In this document: positions 35,934 through 43,630 of the stretch, piece by piece
Layout: every line of letters starts with the position of its first letter
Position numbering within the stretch: position 1 is the first letter of the stretch
DNA from: Phormidesmis sp963789215
Lineage (GTDB): Bacteria; Cyanobacteriota; Cyanobacteriia; Phormidesmidales; Phormidesmidaceae
Assembly (NCBI GenBank): GCA_963789215.1
Contig: CAWBJY010000003.1
Span: 1 to 64,000 of the forward strand
Direction of reading: 5' to 3'
DNA length: 64,000 nt
Notes under the pieces: model-generated
Told to the model about the DNA's origin: nothing
The model's input: only the letters and a program-made list of their open reading frames with translations
Databases searched by the model: none
Program-made: the position numbers and the translations under genes

Positions 35934-36704
35934 TTAAACAATTAGCCAAATGGCTAAACCCCAAAAAGGAATAAATCGCAGAAACCGCTGTTTGCTTTCC
36001 TTTGCTATCACTGTGCCCATGAGCCAGGCTTGAAACAGCCAAAATAGGGCTAAATCTACGCAGAAGGCGATGGTGACGCGATCGCTCCCTACCTTCCCTA
36101 CAAAATAACTCCATCGCTCTGTCAGCTCACCAAACTCAGGACGAGCTAGGCAAAACCAGGCGATCGCGCCTGTTCCTACGGTTAACCCAATTAGCCCAAA
36201 TATCCGAGCTAATCTGCCTTTTCTCGGCGCTTTGGCGCTGACAGGATGACTCAATCGCTGAGCCATATAGGGAATCAAAAATACGTTGGTTAAGAACATT
36301 GCTGCACTCCAAAGCGCAATGCGAGGAAGATTTTGCCCTTTAGGATCTAAGAGCATGAGCGGTAGAAACATTAGAATCCAAGCTTCGGCAAAATTGAAGA
36401 ATGCTTCTGAAGCGGGATGAACGATCGGGGCCGGAATATTTAGAAAGGGCGCTGCTAGAAAGCTGAGAACGGGCAGCACAAAAAAGAAATTGAGAGATTC
36501 TTTGGCGATCTCACTAATGGTTTCAGGCTTTACGGCCCAGATTGGTTCTCCAGGCAATAGCTGTCCGGGCGGCGATAGTAAGAGAATTGCTACATATAGA
36601 ACAACTAAAATCCACAAAATGCTTGAAATAAGACGCTCTCGCTGACTGTTAGGTGCTTCTGTTCCTGCGCGAGTGTTTTCTCTTTCTGCGGGCTTGTCAA
36701 ACAT
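35934..36704 (-). CDS. Polytopic membrane protein of unknown function
   Basis: 256 residues with about six TM segments (ISSILWILVVLYVAILLLS, FFFVLPVLSFLAAPFLNIP, AWILMFLPLMLLD, FGLIGLTVGTGAIAWF, FCVDLALFWLFQAWLMG, IPFWGLAIWLIV). The N-terminal 25 residues are hydrophilic. I do not recognise a characterised family. It is third in a leftward run after the TetR-recombinase and NTF2-like genes, with a 16-bp repeat array in the intervening gap. Confidence 0.7.
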   Translation of the reverse strand: MFDKPAERENTRAGTEAPNSQRERLISSILWILVVLYVAILLLSPPGQLLPGEPIWAVKPETISEIAKESLNFFFVLPVLSFLAAPFLNIPAPIVHPASEAFFNFAEAWILMFLPLMLLDPKGQNLPRIALWSAAMFLTNVFLIPYMAQRLSHPVSAKAPRKGRLARIFGLIGLTVGTGAIAWFCLARPEFGELTERWSYFVGKVGSDRVTIAFCVDLALFWLFQAWLMGTVIAKESKQRFLRFIPFWGLAIWLIV

Positions 36705-36711
36705 CCTGCTT

Positions 36712-36775
36712 TTTCTCAGCTGTTGGTTTTTTTAGTTATGGGTCTTCTCAGCTATGGGTCTTCTCAGTTATTGGT
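36712..36775. repeat. 16-bp tandem repeat, 4 copies, spanning a stop codon
   Basis: Consecutive 16-mers TTTCTCAGCTGTTGGT, TTTTTTAGTTATGGGT, CTTCTCAGCTATGGGT and CTTCTCAGTTATTGGT fill the gap between the membrane-protein start and the NTF2-like gene. The last copy holds that gene's TGA stop (complement of 36764-36766). Confidence 0.85.
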
Positions 36776-37231
36776 TGACTCTTTAAGGCTTTTCTCCTCG
36801 TGGTTTTGTGGTTTTAACCACCACCGGGCTAGCGGCGTCACTAGTTTGATGATGGCAAAGGCGATTTTTCCTGGCTTAACCGGTGATTCAACTACATCTC
36901 GAGCGAATACAATTAGGCCCGAGTCTGTCGATAAGCGGTAAAAGCTTGCGCCGCGCGTGTTGGGGAAGGGAACGCCTCCTAGCGCTACGTGCCAGGTGAG
37001 TCCTGCGGCTAAATCGTCTCCAGCAATGTCGTCGATCACAAACTCAAAGTCGTTGGGTACTTGGCTAAGCGTGTCTTCAAACATTTGGGCGATCGCGGCT
37101 CTTCCTTCGAAAGGCTTCGGAAAGTTCAGATCTTGATAGACGCAGTTCTGGTCAATGCAGGCGACTGCCGACTTTACATCGCGCCGATTAATGGCTGCGT
37201 ACATTGTTCTGATTTGCTCGCTCGCGTTCAT
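36764..37231 (-). CDS. NTF2/SnoaL-like fold protein
   Basis: A 155-residue small alpha+beta barrel of the SnoaL-like/nuclear-transport-factor-2 fold: MNASEQIRTMYAAINRRDVK, VYQDLNFPKPFEGRAAIAQM and the WHVALGGVPFPNTRGASFYR strand pair. Such proteins bind or isomerise small hydrophobic ligands; nothing indicates the ligand here. The C-terminus is basic. It sits 42 bp after the TetR-recombinase gene in the same orientation. Confidence 0.75.
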   Translation of the reverse strand: MNASEQIRTMYAAINRRDVKSAVACIDQNCVYQDLNFPKPFEGRAAIAQMFEDTLSQVPNDFEFVIDDIAGDDLAAGLTWHVALGGVPFPNTRGASFYRLSTDSGLIVFARDVVESPVKPGKIAFAIIKLVTPLARWWLKPQNHEEKSLKESTNN

Positions 37232-37250
37232 AGGTTTGTCTAGTTTTTTT

Positions 37251-37290
37251 GATCTTCTAGCCTTTTTGATCTTCTAGCCTTTTTGATCTA
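37251..37290. repeat. 17-bp tandem repeat spanning the tetR-like stop codon
   Basis: GATCTTCTAGCCTTTTT occurs twice perfectly (37251-37267, 37268-37284) and a third start (GATCTATAG) follows at 37285. The TAG stop of the TetR-recombinase gene (complement of 37274-37276) lies within copy two. Confidence 0.88.
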
Positions 37291-38452
37291 TAGATAGCGC
37301 CTGTTCTAAGGCTGCTTTTTCTTTTGCTCGCCGGGTGTAGGCTTCTAGTTCTTCTATTTTAAGCCCAGATAAAATACTCAGGCTCTCTGGGCTGACGCCT
37401 TTGATGAGTAGCTCGATGCACCAGGTTTGTCTGGCTTGGGAGATGGCGATCGCCTCTTCTGCTCCTTCTATATCACTCTCTATATCACTTATAGTGGCCC
37501 ACAGCTTGTCTATGTCGTTGACACTTAAAGGCTCTCCCATGTCGCTAATAAAAACCTCTGGCTGCTTGTCTTGGCGACTTTTTAGCCACTGTGTCAGCGG
37601 ATTTTTGTTGTAGCTGCCGTAGCGGTTTCCCATAATCCAGCGGTTTAGTGGGACTTGCCTGGGATGGGGGCCGACTACGGTGAGTAAATGCTGGGTTTTG
37701 CTGCTAAGAGAGTGCGATCGCAATAGCCCGGCTAACTCCTCGGCTCTTAGCCCTGCGCCAAACGCCACGTATACTAGCGCGTATTCTTGCGGCCCGATTT
37801 TTTTAGCTTTTTGAAAGAGCGATCGCACCACATCTGCCGATAAGTCTCTTACGGTCTCGGGAGGTCGTAAAGCCAGCGCACCTGAAGGAGGCGACATTAG
37901 AACTGCCAGCGCTTGCAGAAAGTCCGTATCTTTTTCCCACAGCCCGCAGCCGTCGCCGCTAAATTCCATCACGGCATGTCCAAGAATCATTGCATTGAGT
38001 AGCTTTGCCCCTGCCTCTACCGATAACCCTGGAACGGAAAACCGTGCCGATTGTAAGTAGCTAACTGTTTGTTGATTGGCTTGCTGTAGGGCGCTGCTGA
38101 GGGCTTGCTGATTTTCTAATGGGAGATGACCCGATTCTCCGATGAGCGATCGCACCAACTCTGGCACCTGGCCTAGTAGATCTAAGCTGGTGGAGCCATA
38201 TGCTTTTAGCGGATCGTTTGCGCCGGTAATTTCTGCGAGTGCTGCTTGCATATTTTCAGCGATAGGCACTTCTTGCAATACGGCTAAAAGCAAGCCCTGC
38301 TTACTTCCAAACTGGCGAAATAATGTTACCTCATTGACGCCTGCTTTCTCAGCGATTTGTTTAGTAGTGGCTGCGGTGATTCCCTGCTCTGCAAATAGCG
38401 AGAGAGCAGACCCTACAATTCTTTCACGGCTAGACAGCTTCTTTTCGCTCAT
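37274..38452 (-). CDS. TetR-family regulator fused to tyrosine-recombinase-like domain
   Basis: Residues 1-60 are a TetR DNA-binding domain (RERIVGSALSLFAEQGITAA, then TTKQIAEKAGVNEVTLFRQF) followed by a TetR ligand-type helical region to about 195. Residues about 205-385 then resemble a tyrosine recombinase: DYALV-like EYALVYVAFGAGLRAEELAG (box I Arg), RQVPLNRWI, SDMGEPLSVNDIDKLWATI, and a C-terminal SQARQTWCIELLIKGVSPES then LKIEELEAYTRRAKEKA, matching the HxxR...Y end with the His replaced. Arg and Tyr remain; His positions do not, so catalysis is doubtful. ATG 38452 chosen; TTG 38458 opens the frame. Heads a three-gene leftward run and is divergent from a desaturase. Confidence 0.75.
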   Translation of the reverse strand: MSEKKLSSRERIVGSALSLFAEQGITAATTKQIAEKAGVNEVTLFRQFGSKQGLLLAVLQEVPIAENMQAALAEITGANDPLKAYGSTSLDLLGQVPELVRSLIGESGHLPLENQQALSSALQQANQQTVSYLQSARFSVPGLSVEAGAKLLNAMILGHAVMEFSGDGCGLWEKDTDFLQALAVLMSPPSGALALRPPETVRDLSADVVRSLFQKAKKIGPQEYALVYVAFGAGLRAEELAGLLRSHSLSSKTQHLLTVVGPHPRQVPLNRWIMGNRYGSYNKNPLTQWLKSRQDKQPEVFISDMGEPLSVNDIDKLWATISDIESDIEGAEEAIAISQARQTWCIELLIKGVSPESLSILSGLKIEELEAYTRRAKEKAALEQALSIDQKG

Positions 38453-38569
38453 GGCCAACTATCAAATGGTGTAGATACTATATCAGTCAATATACTGTCT
38501 ATATACTCTGGCGTTACGGGTGGCGTTGCGGGGGTGTGGGAAGAGCCAACTGCTGTCGAAAGGAGTAAA

Positions 38570-38588
38570 TTGCAAGTATCACTTGCAA
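38570..38588. promoter_or_regulatory. Palindromic operator-like site 1
   Basis: TTGCAAGT-ATC-ACTTGCAA is a perfect 8-bp-arm palindrome in the tetR-like/desaturase divergent spacer. A second, related palindrome lies 46 bp away. A TetR-type dimer is the obvious candidate ligand. Confidence 0.55.
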
Positions 38589-38616
38589 ACGTAGCGCGTA
38601 TACGCTAAATTGCAAA

Positions 38617-38633
38617 TGTAAGTAATACTTGCA
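38617..38633. promoter_or_regulatory. Palindromic operator-like site 2
   Basis: TGTAAGTA-A-TACTTGCA is an imperfect palindrome matching 14 of 17 bases of the core of site 1. It ends 27 bp before the desaturase ATG, where a bound repressor could block initiation. Confidence 0.5.
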
Positions 38634-38660
38634 GTTGCGATATTGCGCCGCCCCCACCCT

Positions 38661-39599
38661 ATGAACACACAGCTTCCTAATAAACGTTTTGCTCGCCCTG
38701 TCCCCTACGTCAGTCCTGAGTCTGCAGGTAAGGCAAGTGCAGGTGCGGCAGTGAGCGCTGGGTCGAAAGTTTCTAAGAACGCTCAGTCTACAGATAAAAT
38801 CAGCTGGCCGACGGTTGGATTTTTTGCAGTGATTCACGGGGTCGCGCTGCTAGCTCCCTGGTTTTTCTCTTGGTCTGCTCTAGGCGTTGCGATCGCGTTT
38901 CACTGGCTCTGTGGCAGCATCGGCATTTGCTTGGGCTATCACCGTTTGCTGAGTCATCGGAGTTTTAAGGTTCCGCAGTGGCTAGAGTATGTCCTTGCTA
39001 CGATTGGAACGCTAGCGCTGCAAGGCGGTCCTATTTTCTGGGTAGCCGGACACCGCCAGCATCACGCTTTTACCGAGCACGTAGAGAAAGACCCCTACTC
39101 GGCTACGAAAGGTTTTTGGTGGAGCCACATGAACTGGATGTTCCGACTGAAGCCTGAGGTGTTCGATCCAGAAATTTACTCGAAGAACGCACCTGATTTG
39201 GCCCGCGATCCTTACTATCGCTTTCTCAACAAGTATTTTCTCGCGCTGCAAGTGCCTCTTGCCCTCATGCTTTATGCGGCTGGCGGCTGGTCATTCGTTA
39301 TCTACGGCATCTTCGTTCGCGCCGTTTTGCTATGGCACTGCACTTGGCTAATTAACTCGGCTTGCCATATGTTTGGTTACCGTAACTTTGCTAGCGAAGA
39401 TAATGCTCGTAATCTATGGTGGGCGGCTATTCTTACCTACGGTGAAGGCTGGCACAACAACCACCACACGTTTCCTAAGATGGCTAAGGCCGGTCTGAAG
39501 AAGTGGGAGATAGACCCAACCTGGTGGGCGATAAAAGTATTGAAGTCTTTGGGTTTGGCAACCAAGATTGTGATGCCGCCTGCTAAAGCTACGCTTTAA
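38661..39599 (+). CDS. desC: Acyl-lipid/acyl-CoA delta-9-type desaturase
   Basis: A membrane di-iron fatty acid desaturase of about 312 residues. Three His boxes are present: HRLLSHRSF, the HRQHHAFTEH box and GEGWHNNHHTFP. TM pairs surround them (FFAVIHGVALLAPWFFSW, LALMLYAAGGWSFVIYGIF). It introduces the first double bond into saturated acyl chains. ATG 38661 is chosen; an upstream TTG at 38643 adds six residues. It is divergent from the TetR-recombinase gene with palindromic sites between them. Confidence 0.9.
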   Translation: MNTQLPNKRFARPVPYVSPESAGKASAGAAVSAGSKVSKNAQSTDKISWPTVGFFAVIHGVALLAPWFFSWSALGVAIAFHWLCGSIGICLGYHRLLSHRSFKVPQWLEYVLATIGTLALQGGPIFWVAGHRQHHAFTEHVEKDPYSATKGFWWSHMNWMFRLKPEVFDPEIYSKNAPDLARDPYYRFLNKYFLALQVPLALMLYAAGGWSFVIYGIFVRAVLLWHCTWLINSACHMFGYRNFASEDNARNLWWAAILTYGEGWHNNHHTFPKMAKAGLKKWEIDPTWWAIKVLKSLGLATKIVMPPAKATL

Positions 39600-39625
39600 G
39601 GCTTTAAGTATCGGTGATCAGCGAG

Positions 39626-39672
39626 AATCCTAGTTAGTTCTGTTACTTTCAACAGCTAGCTAGGATTTTTTT
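39626..39672 (+). terminator. Intrinsic terminator after desaturase gene
   Basis: AATCCTAGTTAGTTCTGTT pairs with AACAGCTAGCTAGGATT (small bulge), loop ACTTTC, followed by a T-run. Confidence 0.88.
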
Positions 39673-39693
39673 GCTTTTCATCTTTGGCTTTAT

Positions 39694-39721
39694 GTCTTAT
39701 TCGAGCCGTCTTATTCGAGCC
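39694..39721. repeat. 14-bp perfect tandem duplication
   Basis: GTCTTATTCGAGCC occurs twice head to tail, seven bases beyond the stop codon of the minus-strand GNAT gene. Confidence 0.88.
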
Positions 39722-39727
39722 GCATAT

Positions 39728-40267
39728 CTAGCGCTCAATCTTTGTGGGTCTTTGCATAATTAAATCGTTTTGGTCGTCGCTTCCCATTGTGAATATATGC
39801 GAGCCAACGGTCACAAATTCCCATCTGCTGTAGAACTCAATGGCGCGTTGATTGTGCTCCCACACGCCTAACCACAGGGTGTCGTAGTTTTGGGTGCTTG
39901 CTCTATCTAAACAAAACTGCATCAGTCTTGCGCCTATACCTTGCCCAAGCGCTGTTTTATCGACGTATAGCCGCTCAAGTTCTATAGGGTTCTCTCCGGT
40001 AACGCAGGACTCTGTCACACCTGCTCGGAGTTTTGCGTAGCCTATTAGTTCTGAGGAGTCTTCTAGGCAAGCGAGCAGAAAAGTGTTTTTATTGTCTGCT
40101 AGTTCGGTGCTGATTTGCTGAATCTGAAAGTGAGATTGCAGATAAGCTTCTGTGTCGGCTGCGTTGTCGCTAGTGGCGAAGGTGTCGCGAAAAGTTTGGA
40201 TAGATAGATGGGCGATCGCCTCTACGTCTTGCTCTTTTGCCACGCGAATAGAAAGACCTTCAAACAT
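39728..40267 (-). CDS. GNAT-family N-acetyltransferase
   Basis: A 179-residue Gcn5-related acetyltransferase. The acetyl-CoA binding motif A is ERLYVDKTALGQGIGARLMQ, and the WLGVWEHNQRAIEFYSRWEF motif B follows. The substrate is unknown. It starts 14 bp downstream of the ABC-F gene stop and may be cotranscribed. Confidence 0.88.
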   Translation of the reverse strand: MFEGLSIRVAKEQDVEAIAHLSIQTFRDTFATSDNAADTEAYLQSHFQIQQISTELADNKNTFLLACLEDSSELIGYAKLRAGVTESCVTGENPIELERLYVDKTALGQGIGARLMQFCLDRASTQNYDTLWLGVWEHNQRAIEFYSRWEFVTVGSHIFTMGSDDQNDLIMQRPTKIER

Positions 40268-40281
40268 AGCTACAGAGGCTC

Positions 40282-42204
40282 CTACGAAATTAATTCAGCC
40301 AGCTCCATCCATCTTTCTGTGGCGGTGTCAATTTCGGCAGAAACCTTTGCAATTTTTTCTGATAGTTCCTGCAACGCTTCGTAGTCGCTAGGTGGCTTTG
40401 GATACAGCAGCTTTTCTAACTCGGCTTTTTTAGCTTCTAGTTTAGGAATTTTAGTTTCTAAAGAAGCATATTCTCTTTTTTCTTTGCTGGAAACTTTTTT
40501 AGACTGAGGGCTAGCGGGCTTAGCGGCTACTTTCTTTTCTGCTTTCGCGGCTTGCGTTTTTTTCTGAGCCGATTTTTCTGCTGACTCTTCTTTTTTCTTC
40601 GTGTCTAGATAAACAGAATAGCTACCTGGATATCGACGAATGTTGCCGCCGGGTTCTAGGGCGAAAATTTCCTGCACCGTTCGATCTAGAAAGTAGCGGT
40701 CGTGCGAGACGGTGATGACGCAGCCGTTAAAGCTTTCTAGGTAGTCTTCTAAAACGGTGAGAGTTTGTACGTCTAAATCGTTGGTTGGCTCGTCTAGGAT
40801 GAGGACATTGGGGGCGCTGAGCAGTACTCGCAGCAGGAAGAGTCTGCGCTTTTCGCCGCCGGATAGTTTGTGGATAGGGGTGTACTGCTGGTTGCCGGTG
40901 AAGAGAAAGCGCTCTAGCATTTGCGAAACGCTGATCTGGCTACCGTCGGAGGTGGTGACGAATGCGCCTTCTTCGCTGAGGTAGTCCATCACGCGCTGCT
41001 CTTCGTTAAGCGCTTCTAGCAGTTCGTCGGAGTGCTGGTTGAAGTAGCCGATGTGGATGGTGGAGCCGATGTCTACTGAGCCTTTGTCTGGCTCTAGCTG
41101 ACCGGTGATGATGTTCATTAGGGTGGACTTGCCTGCACCGTTGCCGCCGATGATGCCGATGCGATCGCTCCCCGTAAACTCATAGGTAAAGTCTTTAATC
41201 AGCGTTCGCCCACCGTAGGCCATCGTCACATTTTTAGCTTCAATTACTTTTTTGCCAATTCGTCGCCCTGGCGTATCAATCTCGACCTTGCCCTGCGTCT
41301 CCTTAAATTCTTTGTCCTTCATCTCTTCGATTCGACCAATTCGCGCATTTTGCTTTGTGCTTCGCGCTTTTGGCCCCTGTCGCAGCCAGGCTAATTCTCG
41401 CCGCAGCATCCCCTTAAATTTTTGCTGAGAGCTAGCAGATGAGGCTTCTTGCTCTGCTTTTTTCTCTAAGTAATAGGCGTAGTTACCTGCGTAGGTATAG
41501 AGGTCTGCCCGGTCAATTTCGATGATGCGATTGGTTACGTTGTCTAGGAAGTATCGGTCGTGCGTGATTAGAACAATCGCTCCTCGAAAGCGAGCTAGAT
41601 ACTCCTGTAGCCACTCCACTGATTCTGCATCTAGATGGTTTGTCGGCTCGTCCATTAACAGCAGATCGGGATCGCTCATTAGGGCGGTAGCTAGAGCAAT
41701 GCGCTTGCGATACCCGCCTGAAAGATCGCCGACTCGCGCTTCAAAGTCTTCGATGCCAAGCTTGCTAAGAATTATCTTGGCGTCGGTTTCTAAGTCCCAA
41801 GCGCCTTGAGTCTCCATTTGTTCGCCGACTACGGCAAGGCGGTTCATAAGCTGGTCTAGTTCTGCGCCCGAAGCGTGAGACATTTTGTGCGATAGGTCTT
41901 CGTACTCTCGCACTAGCTGCATTTGCTCCCCGCAGTCGGCAAACACCTGGTCTAGAACGGTGAGATCTTCGTTTATCTCTGGGGCTTGCGGTAGGTATAC
42001 TAGCCGCGATCCAGATTTGGTGAGTCTTTGCCCGCTGTCGATGGGTTCCATGCCGCCCATCATTTTTAGCAGGGTAGATTTGCCCGACCCGTTAACGCCA
42101 ATAACGCCTATCTTGTCGTCTGGCTCAATGCTGAAAGAGCCTTCGCGCAATACTTCTTTAATGCCAAAGTCTTTATTTACAGATTGAAAAGTGATCAGGC
42201 TCAT
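40282..42204 (-). CDS. ABC-F family ATPase (Uup/Etta-like)
   Basis: Two ATP-binding cassettes in one chain without TM helices: Walker A GVNGSGKST and GGNGAGKST, signatures LSGGYRKRIALA and LSGGEKRRLFLL, Walker B LLMDEPTNHLD and LILDEPTNDLD. The P-site tRNA interaction-motif linker is about 230-320. A Lys/Glu/Ala-rich coiled-coil C-terminal extension (about 540-640) is like Uup. It acts on ribosomes or in stalled-translation/DNA-structure resolution. Length 640 is normal. Confidence 0.93.
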   Translation of the reverse strand: MSLITFQSVNKDFGIKEVLREGSFSIEPDDKIGVIGVNGSGKSTLLKMMGGMEPIDSGQRLTKSGSRLVYLPQAPEINEDLTVLDQVFADCGEQMQLVREYEDLSHKMSHASGAELDQLMNRLAVVGEQMETQGAWDLETDAKIILSKLGIEDFEARVGDLSGGYRKRIALATALMSDPDLLLMDEPTNHLDAESVEWLQEYLARFRGAIVLITHDRYFLDNVTNRIIEIDRADLYTYAGNYAYYLEKKAEQEASSASSQQKFKGMLRRELAWLRQGPKARSTKQNARIGRIEEMKDKEFKETQGKVEIDTPGRRIGKKVIEAKNVTMAYGGRTLIKDFTYEFTGSDRIGIIGGNGAGKSTLMNIITGQLEPDKGSVDIGSTIHIGYFNQHSDELLEALNEEQRVMDYLSEEGAFVTTSDGSQISVSQMLERFLFTGNQQYTPIHKLSGGEKRRLFLLRVLLSAPNVLILDEPTNDLDVQTLTVLEDYLESFNGCVITVSHDRYFLDRTVQEIFALEPGGNIRRYPGSYSVYLDTKKKEESAEKSAQKKTQAAKAEKKVAAKPASPQSKKVSSKEKREYASLETKIPKLEAKKAELEKLLYPKPPSDYEALQELSEKIAKVSAEIDTATERWMELAELIS

Positions 42205-42433
42205 GGGCGCGGTGGGTAAGGCGAAATTAGTCTTTACGGCTTCTTTAATATTATGTTACAAGGCGGCTGGATAAGTGGCCGGTTTGCCGCCTAGTTCCTA
42301 GGCTGATGATGAGAAAATCTGGTTACTGAGTTCGCTAGCTTACAGGGCGTGGGCGCACAAATTCGCTGACGGCTCTCGCCCTTAGAATGGTATAAATGTA
42401 AAGGTTTATAAAGTACTGCCGTTCATTTTAGAA

Positions 42434-42447
42434 CCGCTCTAGAGCGG
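42434..42447. promoter_or_regulatory. Palindrome/hairpin in the desA leader
   Basis: CCGCTCTAGAGCGG is a perfect 14-bp palindrome located about 30 bp before the desA start and followed by a T-rich stretch (GCTTTCTTTTTTA). It could be an attenuator hairpin, or an operator; upstream A/T-rich sequence around 42390-42410 may hold the promoter. Confidence 0.35.
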
Positions 42448-42477
42448 GGTGCTTTCTTTTTTACGGAGTTTTGACTT

Positions 42478-43518
42478 TTGACTGCTACGACAGAAAGGTT
42501 TGTTGCTGCGCCTTATGAGCCGACTACGGCCCCTTTGCAGCTTAAAGAGATTGTTAGAAGCATACCAAAGGCTTATTTCGAGAAAAACACCGCTAAAGCT
42601 TGGAAATCTGTTGCACTTAGTGTGTCTGCTGTAATCTTGGGCTATTGCGCGATTATTTTCCTTCCGGCTTACCTACTGCCGTTTTCCTGGTTTTTTACCG
42701 GAACTGCACTGACTGGTTTTTTTGTGATTGGTCATGATGCTGGCCATCGTTCGTTTGCCAAGCGCCGCTGGGTGAATGATGTGGTTGGGCATTTATTTTT
42801 TGCGCCTTTGATTTATCCATTTCATCCCTGGCGTCTGCTGCACGATCATCACCATCTTCATACCAATAAAATGGATGTAGATAATGCCTGGTATCCCTGG
42901 TATGCGGAGGATTTTGAGCAAGCGCATCCGGCGATGCAGAAAATGTATAAGGTCATTCGCGGCTGGTTCTGGTGGGTGGGTTCGATTGGCCACTGGGCGG
43001 TTTTGCATTTTGACTTGCGGAACTTTAAAGAGCGCGATCGCAATAAAGCCCTCCTATCTATCGGCGTTGTGGTTGCCTTTGCCGCCATTGTTTTCCCGAT
43101 TCTGATTGCCACGACTGGCATTTGGGGCTTCGTCAAGTTCTGGCTCATTCCCTGGATGGTCTATCACTTCTGGATGAGCACATTCACGATTGTGCATCAC
43201 ACTATTCCTGAGATTTCTTTTCAGCCCGAAGAAACCTGGAACGCAGGCGACGCGCAGCTAGCGGGTACGGTTCACTGCAATTATCCTCGCTGGGTTGAAG
43301 TGCTTTGCCACGATATTAATGTGCATGTGCCACATCACGTTTCGACGGGTATTCCTTCCTATAATTTGCGCAAGGCCCATCAAAATCTCAAAGAGAACTG
43401 GGGCGAGCATATTATTGAGCGCGAGTTCAATCTGGAACTGGTGAAGTCAATCGCGAACGAATGCCATCTGTACCATCCTGAGAAGTCTTACCAGTCTTTT
43501 AAGGAAGCGGGCTTTTAA
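42478..43518 (+). CDS. desA: Acyl-lipid delta-12-type desaturase (DesA-like)
   Basis: 346-residue membrane desaturase of the omega-6/delta-12 group. His boxes are GHDAGHRSF, HDHHHLHTN and HVPHHVS; TM pairs include ALSVSAVILGYCAIIFLPAY. It inserts the second double bond in glycerolipid acyl chains, a cold-adaptation function in cyanobacteria. Start is TTG 42478 with GGAG about nine bases upstream; no earlier ATG is in frame. A strong terminator follows. Confidence 0.9.
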   Translation: MTATTERFVAAPYEPTTAPLQLKEIVRSIPKAYFEKNTAKAWKSVALSVSAVILGYCAIIFLPAYLLPFSWFFTGTALTGFFVIGHDAGHRSFAKRRWVNDVVGHLFFAPLIYPFHPWRLLHDHHHLHTNKMDVDNAWYPWYAEDFEQAHPAMQKMYKVIRGWFWWVGSIGHWAVLHFDLRNFKERDRNKALLSIGVVVAFAAIVFPILIATTGIWGFVKFWLIPWMVYHFWMSTFTIVHHTIPEISFQPEETWNAGDAQLAGTVHCNYPRWVEVLCHDINVHVPHHVSTGIPSYNLRKAHQNLKENWGEHIIEREFNLELVKSIANECHLYHPEKSYQSFKEAGF

Positions 43519-43550
43519 GCGGCTTGACGTTTAGATGGCGAATAAATAGC

Positions 43551-43588
43551 AAAAGAGGCGATCTGCTTATGTAGATCGCCTCTTTTTT
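43551..43588. terminator. Bidirectional intrinsic terminator
   Basis: AAAAGAGGCGATCT (43551-43564) and AGATCGCCTCTTTT (43573-43586) form a perfect 14-bp stem with an 8-base loop, bounded by A and T runs, between desA and the convergent helicase gene. Confidence 0.93.
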
Positions 43589-43600
43589 GTGAGATGTCCT

Positions 43601-43630
43601 GGTGATTAGTTACGAGGTGATTATTTGCGA
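43601..43630. repeat. 15-bp tandem repeat spanning the helicase stop codon
   Basis: GGTGATTAGTTACGA and GGTGATTATTTGCGA are adjacent; the second contains the TAA stop (complement of 43621-43623) of the DEAD-box gene. Confidence 0.8.
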
